A stretch of DNA of 64,000 bases, taken from positions 72,522,495 through 72,586,494 of the forward strand of contig NC_082597.1 in the NCBI RefSeq assembly GCF_030936135.1. Reading direction: 5' to 3'. The stretch comes from Gavia stellata (Eukaryota; Chordata; Aves; Gaviiformes; Gaviidae). Under the pieces are notes generated by a model, which saw only the letters and a list, made by a program, of their open reading frames with translations, was not told where the DNA came from and did no database searches. The position numbers were made by a program, and so were the translations under genes. The number at the start of each line of letters is the position of its first letter. The stretch's first letter is position 1. Of the stretch, positions 52,521 to 63,745 are shown one piece after another.

Positions 52521-53060
52521 TTCATCAGTGCACCTTTCCTGCTCTCATCCCTACATTTCAGGGGTTCAGAGGGGGTATTGCAGTTCAGCCACCCTTGCGT
52601 CTCGTAGCTGCAGAATCTTGCTGCTGTGCCAGCTGGCAGCTCCACGCTCTCAGGTGTGCTCATAGCAAAACTGGGGCTGGGAGCCTGCCACTTGCATGGG
52701 GGCTGGGGGTAGAGGAGCCCCAGCCTGCAGCAGGCACAAGTTATAATGTCAGCTGATTGACACATCTGGTAGGCAGTAAAGGCAATTCCTCCCCTTCTCT
52801 TCCTTCCCCTCTAGGGCTGGAGGGCTCAAGTCAAAACATTTCTTCCTTGAGTGGCAGCAGCTGATAGTTGTTGAATGTTGGCAATTTCTTCCAAATTGTG
52901 GGAGCTGCTGTGATCTAGCAACACCTGCAGTTCAGGGGAACAAGAATCTGCGGAGTGAGCGGTTTGTGCTGGTGAGGGTGAAGCCCCCAGTCAGCAGGCT
53001 CCCTGCCGCTGGAAGGTACTCCCAGGATCGCTGCAGGGCGGTAGCACTCTGAATTAAAAA
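52521..53060 (+). promoter_or_regulatory. GC-raised block just upstream of exon A, possible regulatory element
   Basis: G+C is clearly above the flanks. It contains a G-run cluster (52673-52709), TGATTGACA near 52753-52761 (PBX/MEIS type), CAGCTG E-boxes, and a long pyrimidine tract ending in TCTAG at 52814. The candidate exon at 52815-53015 overlaps it. It could be an enhancer, an alternative exon, or both. Confidence 0.3.
52815..53015 (+). other. Candidate unannotated exon or pseudoexon, open and phase-compatible
   Basis: A strong acceptor-like tract (about 25 pyrimidines, then TCTAG) ends at 52814. With the first base completing a split codon, as exon A's phase requires, the next 66 codons have no stop and the frame reaches GGA AG at 53015 before GTACTC. 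The 201-base segment is a multiple of three and matches the phase of exon A at both ends. Against it: no family resemblance, it would insert residues into the middle of WW2, the donor is the weaker of several candidates, and stop-free runs of this size are not rare in GC-raised DNA. Treat as a hypothesis. Confidence 0.15.
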
Positions 53061-53616
53061 GTCACCAGCAGAAGTAGAACTGTGATTGCGATGCAGCACT
53101 CTTGTTCCGATCACTGAATATTTATCTGTATTATCGGAAAATTTTAAACTAGTAACTTCATGTTCTAAGCTAGAAGACAATTGCTTTTACAGTAGTGATA
53201 TTTTATCCCTACAGAGCAGTTGTTTGTGTCTTATGCTTAATTTGTCCCTTTCTAGCTGAAATCCTGTTTATGAATATATACAGACGTAGCTGAAGGGAAT
53301 TATCGGTGATCATGTATGAACTAGTAACACTCTTACTGCTCTAGTTTTTAAATTCAAAACTGTTACCAATGGTGCCAATGTTTTCCATCTCTTTCCAGAG
53401 TATTAATAAAGATTCTTTAATACTTGTTATCATCCTTTTTATTAGTTTATATATATACGCGTTTGTGTGTGTATACACATGCATTGTTATATGCCATAAT
53501 GAAATATTCATAATTGTTTTCACTGGGCTGATATACTCAATGTACTGGATTTATATACTTGAGTTGGAAAATCAAAATATTATTACCTAATAATTTTCCT
53601 TATCTCTCTTCCACAG

Positions 53617-53700
53617 TCATAATGAACGAAAAGTTACCTGCAAACATCCAGTAACAGGACAGCCATCACAGGACAACTGTATTTTTGTTGTGAATGAACA
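53617..53700 (+). CDS. PLEKHA5: PLEKHA5 coding exon A: second half of WW domain 2
   Basis: Internal exon of PLEKHA5, an adaptor with two WW domains and a phosphoinositide-binding PH domain that works at membranes, the cytoskeleton and cell junctions. It starts after a strong acceptor (pyrimidine-rich tract ending in CCACAG) and ends at donor GTAAGT. The first base completes a codon begun in the previous exon; then 27 codons and two bases follow (HNERKVTCKHP, then VTGQPSQDN, ending VVNE). This is the last strand of the second WW domain, about residues 77-103 by comparison with the human protein from memory. The second signature Trp of a WW domain is Cys here (VTCKHP), while the Pro two residues on is kept. 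I recall the same Cys in mammalian PLEKHA5, so it is a family trait and not damage. The exon carrying the first half of WW2 was not found upstream in the window. Identification is from recognised protein sequence; PLEKHA4, A6 and A7 fit less well. Confidence 0.93.
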
Positions 53701-54672
53701 GTAAGTGGCATCTGTTTCAATTTATAAAATATATATTTTAAAACACATTAATATTGAAGTAAGAGTCAGTGATTGCTAATTGCAACATTTATTTTTTCCA
53801 AGCCAGATTAGCATGTATAAAGTTTTACCTGTTTAAATTATTTAAACGTAATATTAAATACTTAATACTAATTTTTAAGACAAAAACCATAGTCCAGATT
53901 AGTTATATGATAGAAATGCACCATGTTTATGCACTGTGTGAATTTCCACTTGTCACTTTACTTATTCTGTAGTGTTAGCAAATGACCTATATATTATGTA
54001 ATGATCCAATAAAATTCCAGAAAGCAATAAATGTTTTAATCACTTAGGGACAATTATGTGCCTTTAATCTATCATGTTTTGCCTGATAGTTTCTCCTCAG
54101 TCAGTTCTTTTCTTGGCCAGTTGAGACACTTTCTGAATCATTGGATAATAACTTAGTTTTGTTATCTTTGCATTGGTGTTGTAGAATACACAATGACATG
54201 AGAAGGTATGTGTGCGAGTCATACCTGACCTCAAGATTTTATATGTGGCTGGGTATTGGGTGTCTTACTCGCCACCAGTGCTGCAACATGTTATACGGCA
54301 GCTAGAGTGAAAACCATCAGAACTGCAATATGTGAAACTTCACAAACATGCATGTTCTCACTGAAGTGGGACAAAGCCATATGGGGTCTTTAGAAAGCAT
54401 GTCTTCCCATTTCCATCTCATGCTCATACCTGTCTTTTTCCGTCCCATCAGCACCTTACCCTAATAGAAACTGCTATTTTAAAACATCTTAAAATTCATC
54501 TATAATAGATTTAAGTTTAAAACACAGTGCAGGTAACTTTAGAGTGAAGTGTGAATTGCTTTCAAATTGGAAAAGTAGGACACAGGCTGTATTAGGCTAC
54601 ATCTAGGGGTGCTTTTTAATAGCAGTCTGCACACACAGCATGTTCTAGTGCTTTTACATATTCTATTTTCAG
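53701..54672 (+). other. Intron between exons A and B
   Basis: 972 bp, GT (GTAAGT) to AG (TTTTCAG). AT-rich, no repeat family or secondary gene recognised. Confidence 0.9.
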
Positions 54673-54793
54673 GACTGCTGCAACAATGACATCTGAAGAA
54701 AAGAAGGAGCGACCAGTAAGCATGATATGTGAAGCAACTAACTATAATCTGACATCAGATTATGCTGCTCATCCAATGAGCCCTGTGGGCAGA
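54673..54793 (+). CDS. PLEKHA5: PLEKHA5 coding exon B: linker between WW2 and the PH domain
   Basis: Second visible PLEKHA5 exon. The acceptor is a T-rich tract ending TTTTCAG and the donor is GTAAGT. The first G completes the Gln codon split from exon A (CA|G). Forty codons follow without a stop (TAATMTSEEKKERPVSM, then ICEATNYNLTSDY, ending HPMSPVGR), and the exon ends in phase 0. The stretch is hydrophilic and rich in Ser, Thr, Glu and Lys, with an SP dipeptide (MSPVG) that could be a proline-directed phosphorylation site; that last point is inference. No folded domain is expected; it corresponds to about residues 104-144. It differs from the mammalian sequence I remember by a few conservative substitutions, as expected for a bird orthologue. 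It lies 972 bp after exon A and 6350 bp before exon C. Confidence 0.94.
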
Positions 54794-57700
54794 GTAAGTC
54801 TTTATGTCCAAATTAAATTAAAATCATTCAGTTATTCCACAAGGTACTAGACAGTGCTATATATTAGTATTCCATTGAAAAAGAGAAGGAAAACATACAC
54901 CTTTGTCAGGACATGTGTCTCCTTTCATGTTTAATTTGGAAACTGAGGTGTCTGAAACAAATTATCACTGAAGCTGTAATTTTTATCAGGTATCTCAGAA
55001 CTTATGACTTGCACACACTTGAAGTGTTTACAGAATCTGACCTTTCTAATTGGTGTGAATGAGCAAAATCTTGAGTGAATGATGAGACATCTGGGTAAGC
55101 ATTGTTATGGAAATTGCTCGATACACAAACAATTGACTAGATTTCTTCAAGTAAAATGCAGAGAATTGTATTGTGTATAAAACGGTAGTTACAAGGGAGA
55201 TGGAAGGTGAACCTGTGGTACAATTAAAGGGTGGATGACACCATTTGCTGTCATTGGACCAGAAGTAGAAGTCCTGGTTTCCTAAGAAAAAATTGCTGGG
55301 AAAAGTCCTGCAGATTCCTAGGCCACCTGAATTTGTGTCCCACTTTCTCCATTCATCCAACTTCTCAGAAGGTTAAGGTAAATGCCTAGATGTTTCTCGA
55401 GGTGATAGATTCAATTATATTTATTTTAAGGTTACTGGATAAATCTGATGAGGCTGTTGTGTGCATTTTTTCCATTTTTGCACAGCTTTCATAAAAGGAA
55501 AGTGTACTTGCTACAAAACTAAGAATTTTCTGAAGTTTGCTAGGACACCAAGGTAATAACTTTGATCAGTGATGACAGACAAGAGCCCTGTAATCTTTTC
55601 TACCCAGCAGTTAACATTTAAACAATGAAAAAAGCCCCATACTTCTGCTAGTCATTGAAAACTCTGAAAACTCTAAGAAGTGCTTTTCAGCAGATTAATC
55701 CAGCCTGCAAGAGAAAAACAAACTTTGGAATGTGTTTTAACTGAGCAAATTCCATAATTTCAGAAACTTAGATTGAAACAATTTCTTTTCCGAGTGGTAG
55801 TAAACATTGTAAGGTTTCTTTAAGTGCATTTTGGAAACCTTTTTTTGTTGTTTTAAATGTCTCATTAGTCAAGCAGAATCCTTGACCTACATTAGAAAAC
55901 TATTATTTAATGAGAAAAGTATCTTAATCTTTCTGTGTTTCTGAGGGGGAAAAAAGAGTCACAGATGAATTATAAACATTAACAAAACCCGTAATTTCAA
56001 CTTTCATATTGTCATGTTTAGGTCCATGCAGGAAAGCCAATTTAAAACAAAACAAACCAACAACAACAAAAAACAAACCCCAAACCAGCTAAGCCCTAAA
56101 ACAATCAAGCAAGCAAAAAGCCCAAGATAACTTCTTGTTAGAGCTGTAGTAGTGACGTAGATTGCAATAGTTACACAGAAAATGAGTTACAACAGAAGCG
56201 CTCCCAGATTAAATATAGGAAATTAATTACAATTTAGGAGTGTGTGTTTTACAAACGTATTTTTCACACTCCTCTCTCAAAAGAGAAGTTTAAAATGCCC
56301 TTTAGCATGTTTGTTTCATAGTGTTTAGAAGGAAATTGAGATTGCTATGGCCCAGTTACTGTAATTTCTTTACTTTCATTGATTAATGACACTTTAGCTT
56401 CCTTTGAAAATTATTATATTTTGAAAAAATAGACTTTTGTTCTACTTTTCATTTCTCCTGTCTCTTCTAGTTATTTAAATGCACTTCAAATACTAATATG
56501 ATTACTGTGACTGTATGTGCAATTACTGTAGTACAGTTTTCAAATGTAAATTTGTCTGAATTACTGCAACACCATTTAAAAAGTTTTGTTTTCAGGAGAT
56601 GAATGCTTGCAAAGTAGAACCACAGCTAATATTAATCAGCATTTTCTGGTGGTTATTTAAGGCTAACGAGTTGAATTGGTTTTGAAGATAACTAAATAGA
56701 AATCGCCTGCTAGTTGTACCTGGATACAACTAATTTTCTTCAATGTTCTTATTGTTGGTATCTCCCAACAGTAGAACCTGAAATTCTTAGCTGTCTTATC
56801 AGCCTTCGTGTATAATATGTAAAGGCTCTCTGTATTGCCCCACAATAGAAGAGGAGTAAAATATTTGTGAGGAAAGTATATTACAGAGGAGAAGAATGCT
56901 TTATGTTGTTGCCACACCTATTTTTTTAGGTGTTTCTGTTTTCAGAGAACTCATGAACAAGCCTAATATTGGAAGGTAATGAGGAATGAAAGAAAAGTTT
57001 GTCGTATCACTAAAGTTTCAGACAGTTGAGGGGTATAGAAATAAGTTCTCCCTTTCATTAATGTTAATTGATCCTGAATAGATATGGAACTTAGAGAAGT
57101 TTCTATTTTGTGGCAGAAAGACTCACTGGAGTCTAATGCTGCTGCTGTCTAGAGGCTAATATGAGGTGAGGCAAAAATCAGTCTCTCCCCAGAAAAAGCC
57201 TTATTTCTATTCCTCCTTTCCCACTATATACCTGATGCTGGCCAAATAACACACTACATCTCTGTCAAGTGCTGCTTCTTCCCTATTAGCTTGAAGTGTA
57301 TTTCTAAACTTGAAGCCACTAGCACAGACTTCTGACTGTGAAAAAGGTCTATATAGGCTTGAGATTGCTACAGAGCTATACATTTCCACCCTTCTTTTTA
57401 AAATTAAGAAGTTGTTTCTGTAGTTGTCTTCCTTTTTATTTTTTTCCTCCACTGTTAAATCACTACCTAGAAAAATATGATTATATGTCCTGAAATGCAT
57501 TCAGGGAATCAGCTTTTTAATGTGTAAAGTCAGTCATATTACCAGGCACTCTCCACAGTTCATCTCCCCTGCTCTTCATAGCTGTCCTGATTATCAGCAA
57601 AATAATGTTAACAATTTTCTCACAGTAAGTGGAATGGTGTGTTAGCCCAGGACAGCTGCTGCAGAGCGCCTGTGTCTCCATTACAGCTAGGTTGTATCAA

Positions 57701-60700
57701 ATTGTTTAGAAATATTCATCAGTTTGTTTATAGATATTTCATACAGTGCTTAAGCCAGTCCAGCTTTAAATGGTTAGTTTAGGTATAGCTATACACGTCT
57801 TCGCAGGATTTAGGTTAGCCAGAAATTTTGGAGTAATAGTGATGAGATACATTAGCAAACAGCATAGAAAACAGGACCAACATGAAGGGCAGTATTCATG
57901 CTTAGGACCAAACATGTCTACTGTGTGTTCATGGTTTATATTCAGACTAGTCCAGTAGTGCTCCTTGTGCGTCTTACATTTTAGTCTTATCTAAAATAAA
58001 TTCAGTTTGCTCTACTATGCAAACCAAAGCACAGTAAGAGTGAATGACTGGGACATTTGCTTCAAGACCAACCTCCTGGTCCAAGCTAAAATGCTGAGGT
58101 AGAAACCCACTTAGCTCATGGAAAACTGCAACATTGGAAGGCGCCAAAATTGCTTACAAAATCCAGAAGGCAGCATCATGTTGGTTTGTGGTTTGGAAGA
58201 TAATGTAAGCCTTGAAGACTGGAAACATTTTTAAACAGAAGTTGAAAATAACAAAGCTTTAGCTCTCCATTCTTTGAGTTCACATGCAGAAAATTTCCCT
58301 ATGAGCAAGGTTCTCAGTCCACGTTTTTCAAATATACATGCAATAAGTTTAGTGTTAATTAATTACTTTTGTGCTAGTTCTGAAGCTGGGGAAGAAGCCT
58401 CGCATAAATTCTGTGTCCTCTACCAGCTAAGCACAGAAGAGCAGCTTGCAGAGTGATGAACTGTGCAGCCCCAGCTACTGACTGGTCTGTTGCCCGGAGT
58501 TCAAAACCCTGCTGGTGTTTGTTTTCTCCAGGTTTGGGAAAGACTGGACTTCCTGGCTTCTTTCTCAGTACTGGAGCTGTACGGAGTCCTGTAGGTTCTG
58601 GTTTTGGAGGCATCACAGTTGCTGGGACCATTCCTTAGAACGGGTCAGATGGTACCAGATGTGACTATAAGTTTACTAGCTCTGTTACCTTCTACACCTT
58701 CCACCAAGTGGTTAGTAGTTGGACCCTTCATTCACTATCCTTTTCTCCTTGCCTTCTCCAGAAGCTGGAGTTGTGCAATATGTCCTGTATTTTTAGTGCT
58801 ATGGGATAAAAAGTATTTGAACCCTTCAATTCTTATTTTTTTCCTTTCTTCCTGTTTCCTCAGTTTGAGATATATTAGATATGTATGTGAGAGAACATGG
58901 GATGACCAGGGATCCCAGACATAACAAGAGGAGGAGCTGATGTAAAAAGTTTGGGAACTCATAATTAGTATATATATACACCTATGATATTTCAATATCC
59001 TAAAATAGTCATTATCTCAAAGCTCAGAATTTGTTGTGAACAGTTATTCTCTTTATGCAGTGTGTGGTAAAATAATCACAAGTCGTCTAAAATGTTCTCT
59101 ATATTAACTAAAATTAGAAAGCACTTCTGATGCTCTGTTTAATTAATGGAAGTTTGTATTCACAGTAGGTAAGATGTAACTCATTAAAACTTTGCTGTGA
59201 GCTCAGTGAAACTGGAGTCCATATGGTTTGTTATCAGACCTGCTTAAGAGATACCTATCTAAATTATCTGAATTTGTTAGTAGGCTTGACATTAGTAGTA
59301 CTTTCTATTGTGTTTTCAGAAGCATCCTTAATGCATTAGCCATTTTACAAGCATAGGGAGTCTGGAACACTCTTGAGAGGTTTTGAACCTTTAATACCTA
59401 ATGTTAGAGCAGGAATGAGTGTTACAAATTATTTCTGATCAAAATCTTGGCACAGCTCTTGTGGGCTATACCAATACAGTAGCCATAAAGGTTAACTTAG
59501 ATGTAGTTAACTTTACAGTGGGCTCTGGATTGTTACAGGTTCTCTATATTCCTTTATTACAGCTGGATGTCATAATTTTCTTCACTTCTTACAAACCTTT
59601 ATCCATTTTGCACTGGGAGAAATTTTCAGATGAAAATGTGAAAGAATTTTACTTTTAATTAGGTTTTCAATTGCTTGCTCGCTCTTGCTTTCCAAACAGA
59701 GTTGAGTCAAATTTCTGTATCTCCAAGGGAAATTAAAAGCACTTTGTTTTTATATTCCCTCCTGATTCTTTCCAAAAAGCAATACAAAACAGCCTTGTTT
59801 CATTGTGTTGTAGACTTAAGACAAACACACATGGTTTTTATAATGTTATTCTTTTTTGGCTAAGCTATGTTGTATTCTTCAGTTAATGGCATTGTTGACA
59901 AAAGCTGCACATCATTTTAAATTGCAGTTTTCAGTTTATGATTTTTAACCTACTGTGGAATTCTCTCTGAAGCATGAAAAACCCAACTCACTTCTGTGAT
60001 GCGTGTTGAGAGAATTTCCGTAGAGAAACCCCGTGCCCTAATTTGCAACAAAAAACGAGGTTTGTTTAGCCTTCCTCCTTTAGGAACTTTGCATAACCTT
60101 ATGATGAGTCTCAGTAGTAGAGATGGGGAAGTTGAAGCACAGGATTATATTGTCTAAATTCAAATGGTGGATTTGATCAGAGCCATGAACACAGCTTAAA
60201 AAACCTATTTGAACTTTACTTCTCTTGCAGAGTGGGATGCTTTGCTGTATCACATTGCATGGTCTCTAAGGCACTAATTCTTACAGAATTTAAACCACAA
60301 GTAAAGGTTCAATTTATTTAGTTGCAGAATAAACTTTCTAAATGTAGCCTGGAAAGAATGAAGTGTGAATTGGCAAAGTGCTGCATGTTTCTTTATTCCT
60401 TTTCCAATTTCTTTTGGTTACTCAAGTAGAAAAAGGATAAAAATCTAAAATGGGTTATTTATCCTACTTCTCTTAATCATCTGTGATCACTGCATAGCTC
60501 TAAGGTTGTAAAAGGTATAAGCAACAGCAGATACAAGCGCTAGAGTTTGAAGGCAAAAGATTCAAAGTAGGCCTTAGTGCAAGCAGGTAAAATAATGAAT
60601 ATTCAAACCAGCCAAGAGATCATAGAGCGAATGGTTCTTGAGGGGGAAGAAAGAATAAAAAAAAAGTTAGTATATGTTAAGAAAGGGACGGTTATATCTT

Positions 60701-61143
60701 GTTGAAATCTGAACGTGTCTTCATGCATTAGGCCAGTGTTGGAAGCAGGAAAGAGGAGAATTTTCTTCCCAGCTGACGTAATTTTTCATAATTAATAATA
60801 GTTCTGTTAGTTTTACTTTTCTTTCTACAGCTTGGTAGGCTTTCTACCTACCTTGTAAGAAGGTCAGATATGTATTTGGTTGTTTTTTCTTGTTAAAAAA
60901 ATTTTTTAAGTACTTGATTGAGATTTGTCTTTAAATTTTCTGCAGAGGAAAAAGAAAGAAATGCTGAAGCCAGCAGCAGAACCATCATAATAATTATTTA
61001 TCTAAAAAAGGAATATAGTTTGTATTCTCCAATCCTCCAGAGGAACATGTATAAGAAAAAGATCTTAAAGAAAAGAAAATGTGTTAGGATTTTTCAACAG
61101 ATACTGATGTCATATTTTGTTTAACCTGTTCAATTCAATCTAG
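54794..61143 (+). other. Intron between exons B and C
   Basis: 6350 bp, GTAAGT to ATCTAG. I recognise no LINE, gene or RNA. It includes an A/C-rich tract (56044-56087) and a slightly GC-raised stretch (about 58440-58660) with open frames on both strands but no recognisable product. Confidence 0.85.
56044..56087. repeat. A/C-rich low-complexity tract
   Basis: Alternating AAAC, AAC and AAAAAAC units ending in CCCCAAACC. Simple sequence. Confidence 0.8.
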
Positions 61144-61248
61144 ACATCACGATCTTCAAAGAAGGTTCATAATTTCGGAAAGAGATCAAACTCAATAAAG
61201 AGAAATCCTAATGCACCAGTTGTCAGACGTGGCTGGCTCTACAAACAG
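61144..61248 (+). CDS. PLEKHA5: PLEKHA5 coding exon C: basic segment and first strand of the PH domain
   Basis: Third visible PLEKHA5 exon, exactly 35 codons, phase 0 at both ends. It reads TSRSSKKVHNFGKRSN, then SIKRNPNAPVV, then RRGWLYKQ. The run of Lys and Arg before the PH domain and the GWLYKQ motif are typical: GWLYK is the first beta strand of PH domains in the PLEKHA4-7 family, which bind phosphoinositides at membranes. The rest of the PH domain lies beyond the window. Both splice sites look weaker than those of exons A and B: the acceptor tract is short and interrupted (ends ATCTAG) and the donor is GTACTC. Being a multiple of three, skipping would keep frame but remove the start of the PH fold. 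Identity is very secure because this block is highly conserved in the family. Confidence 0.95.
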
Positions 61249-62719
61249 GTACTCTTCCCCTTTCCCCACCTTCTTTTTTTTCTTTTTTTTGGTAAGGTGT
61301 ATAATGTACAAAAGAATCATTTGCATAAAATACAATGATAGCAATACCAGAGTGAAGCTATAAACCCTGAGGAACTGTCACATGGTATTTTAATTAACTA
61401 GCTGCTTATTGGATAACATTCTGATACAAGTGAGTAAGACATCAGACAAGTACAGAACATTGATATATTGTATATAGATACCTTTCTCTAAAATACACAA
61501 AGGGCTTGAAGAATCTAGGCAGATGTTGGTAGTAAATAGCTGAAAGAATTTCAGGCATGCTGAGATGATAGGACAAGGATGTATGGCCCAGCATATTGTT
61601 TGTTTAAATTCTGAAGTTTCTTTTGTTAGGCTGTATCTCTTATTTTTTTTTTTTTTTTAAAAGTAAGTAAATATTTTCAATAACAAATTGGAAATCAAGC
61701 AGGTTTTTCACGTATGAAAAGAAAGAGGAATGCCTGTTTTCTTAACTCATAGATGACCATCTTAAAACCAGAAATCATTTTAGTTTTTCCTATTGAATGT
61801 AAACTAATCTGAAATATGTGCTTTTTAGTATTTATTCACACTGTACCTAGCCTGCTGTAGAATTGCTATTCTGCAATACCAGACCACTTGCACTTTCTTG
61901 CTCTGCAGGGAATCAGAGTAGAGTAGGTTGATCAAAAAATTGAACAACAAAAATGATTAGGCCATATTAGGAATATATTTTATAAATCATGTAAACTCAG
62001 CTGAGGCAAATGTGTATATGTAGTTTTGAATCTGCATTGTCATTTACTGTCCCTACTCTGATAGCCTGGTATGACCCATGTAGCTTTTAGATGTGATTGA
62101 TGAGTCAGTTTTTACAAATTACTATCAAAAAAAAAAGATTTTGAAGTATCTGCTTAGTAGAAGATTTTTCCGTGTTCAGATAGCCTTGTGGCCTCTACTC
62201 TCATTCAATGTTGAGTGTGAAAAGTTGTCACAAAGGTGAGAGATTTTTTTGCTTTGTTTTGGGGCTATTAAACTTTGTAGTGTGAAAAAAAAGTCAGTCT
62301 ATTCCTGAAGTAATGTTTTCTGGATTTTTTAATTAAATGAGGCAATTAACTTAATTGAAATATGAAATCTGAATTATAGCACAGGTGGTTGTGCACATGA
62401 GTATCTGTGTTATCTTTGCTGCCTACTTCTGAATAAGTTAGATTCATGATGATCTGGCTTTTCATTCTGAGGTCCTTTGTAGTGAGTTTTATATGTATGA
62501 AAAGATATGGTTATGTACCTGAACTAACTTAGTGGAATGCTCTGAAGATTCTAGCTGTTTTATGTGGCTTGTCTTACATCAAACTATGGATATTCAGCAT
62601 ATAAAGTAGTACAAATATGTTGCTTTCCTAAAAATTATACTCTATGTTCATATTACCAAGTCCATTTTAGTGTACAATTGTATTATTTTACTAATGAAGA
62701 AACAGTAGCTATGTTTTAG
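61249..62719 (+). other. Start of the intron after exon C
   Basis: Begins with GTACTC and a C/T-rich stretch. It contains a T16 run (61643-61658); nothing else recognised up to the CR1 element. Confidence 0.8.
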
Positions 62720-63745
62720 GTCACAGAATTATGATGGTTGGAAGGGACCTCACAACCTCCCCTGCTCAAGTAGGCTCAGTTAGAGGAGGTTGTCCAGGAC
62801 TGTGTCCAGCTGGGTTTTGAATATCCTCACAGATGGAGACTGCACCACAACTTTTCTGGGCAACCTGTGCCAGTGTTTGATCACTCTCACAGTAAAAAAG
62901 TTTACCTCTGCTCAGGTGGAATTTCATGTTTCTTAATTTGTGCCCATTGCCTCTTGTCCTGTCACTGGGCACCACTGGGAAGAGTTTGGCTCTATCGTCT
63001 TTACACTCTTTCATCAGGTATTTATGCACGTTGATAAGATGCCCCCTGAGCTGTCCTTTCTCCAGGCTGAACAGTCCCAGCTCTCTCAGCCTCTCTTCAT
63101 ATGAAAGATGCTCCAATCCCTTGATCATCTTTGCCGCCCTTTGCTGGATCCACTCCAATATGTCCGTGTTCCTCTTGTACCAGTGAGCCCAGCACTGAAC
63201 CCAGCGCTCCAGCTAGACCTCAGTAGTGCTGAGAAGAGAGGAAGGATGTCCTCCCTCCATCTGTTGGCAACGCTGCTAATGCAGTCCAGGATGCTGTTGG
63301 CCTTCTTTGCCATGAGAGTGCATTGCTGGCTCATGATCAGCTTGTTGTCCACCAGGACCCCCCAGGTCTTTCTCCACAGAGCTCCTTTTTAGCTGATCAG
63401 CCACAGTGTATACTGGTGCATGGGGTTGTTCCTCTCCAGATGGAGGACTAAGCATTTCCCTTTGTTGAACTTCATAAGATACTTCTCTGCCCAATTTCCC
63501 AGCCTGTTGAGGTCCCTCTGAATGACAGCACAACCATCTGCTGTTATCAGCCACTCTTCATAGTTTGTATTATTTACAAACTTTCTGAGGGTGCATTCTG
63601 TCCCAGTGTGGGGGTTAAATAGCCTTGGCCACAGTATCAATCCCTGGGGTAGACCACTAGCAACTGGCTGCCACTGGTGCCACTGATCAGCACTCTCTGG
63701 GCCTCATAGTTCAACCAGTTTTCGATCCACCTCACTGTCAAAATG
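62720..63745 (-). mobile_element. CR1 LINE, 5'-truncated, antisense to the gene
   Basis: The left edge (TCACAGAATTATGATGG, TTGGAAGGGACCT) is the reverse complement of the avian CR1 3' end. The minus strand reads the C-terminal half of CR1 ORF2 in pieces: MEWIQQRAAKMIKGLEHL, SYEERLRELGLFSLEKGQ, LRGHLINVHKYLMKE and the SDRTRGNGHKL block (62920-63158); MSQQCTLMAKKANSI (63290-63352); then LMKFNKGKCLVLHLERNNP and DGCAVIQRDLNRLGNW (63389-63545). Farther 5' the reverse-transcriptase active site reads KFVNNT where CR1 has KFADDT; the two Asn codons are at 63569-63574. At least two frameshifts separate the blocks. The element is less decayed than the copy at 29.6-31.0 kb but dead by truncation, shifts and active-site change. 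Confidence 0.92.

Noticed and set aside
58453..58638. Gly-rich frame ending GSGFGGITVAGTIP, elastin-like at first sight
   Set aside because: Short, no repeat of the motif, no splice pair; similarity is only compositional.
62926..63392. Plus-strand open frames of 86 and 94 codons at the right edge
   Set aside because: They are complementary-strand shadows of the antisense CR1 ORF2 remnant.
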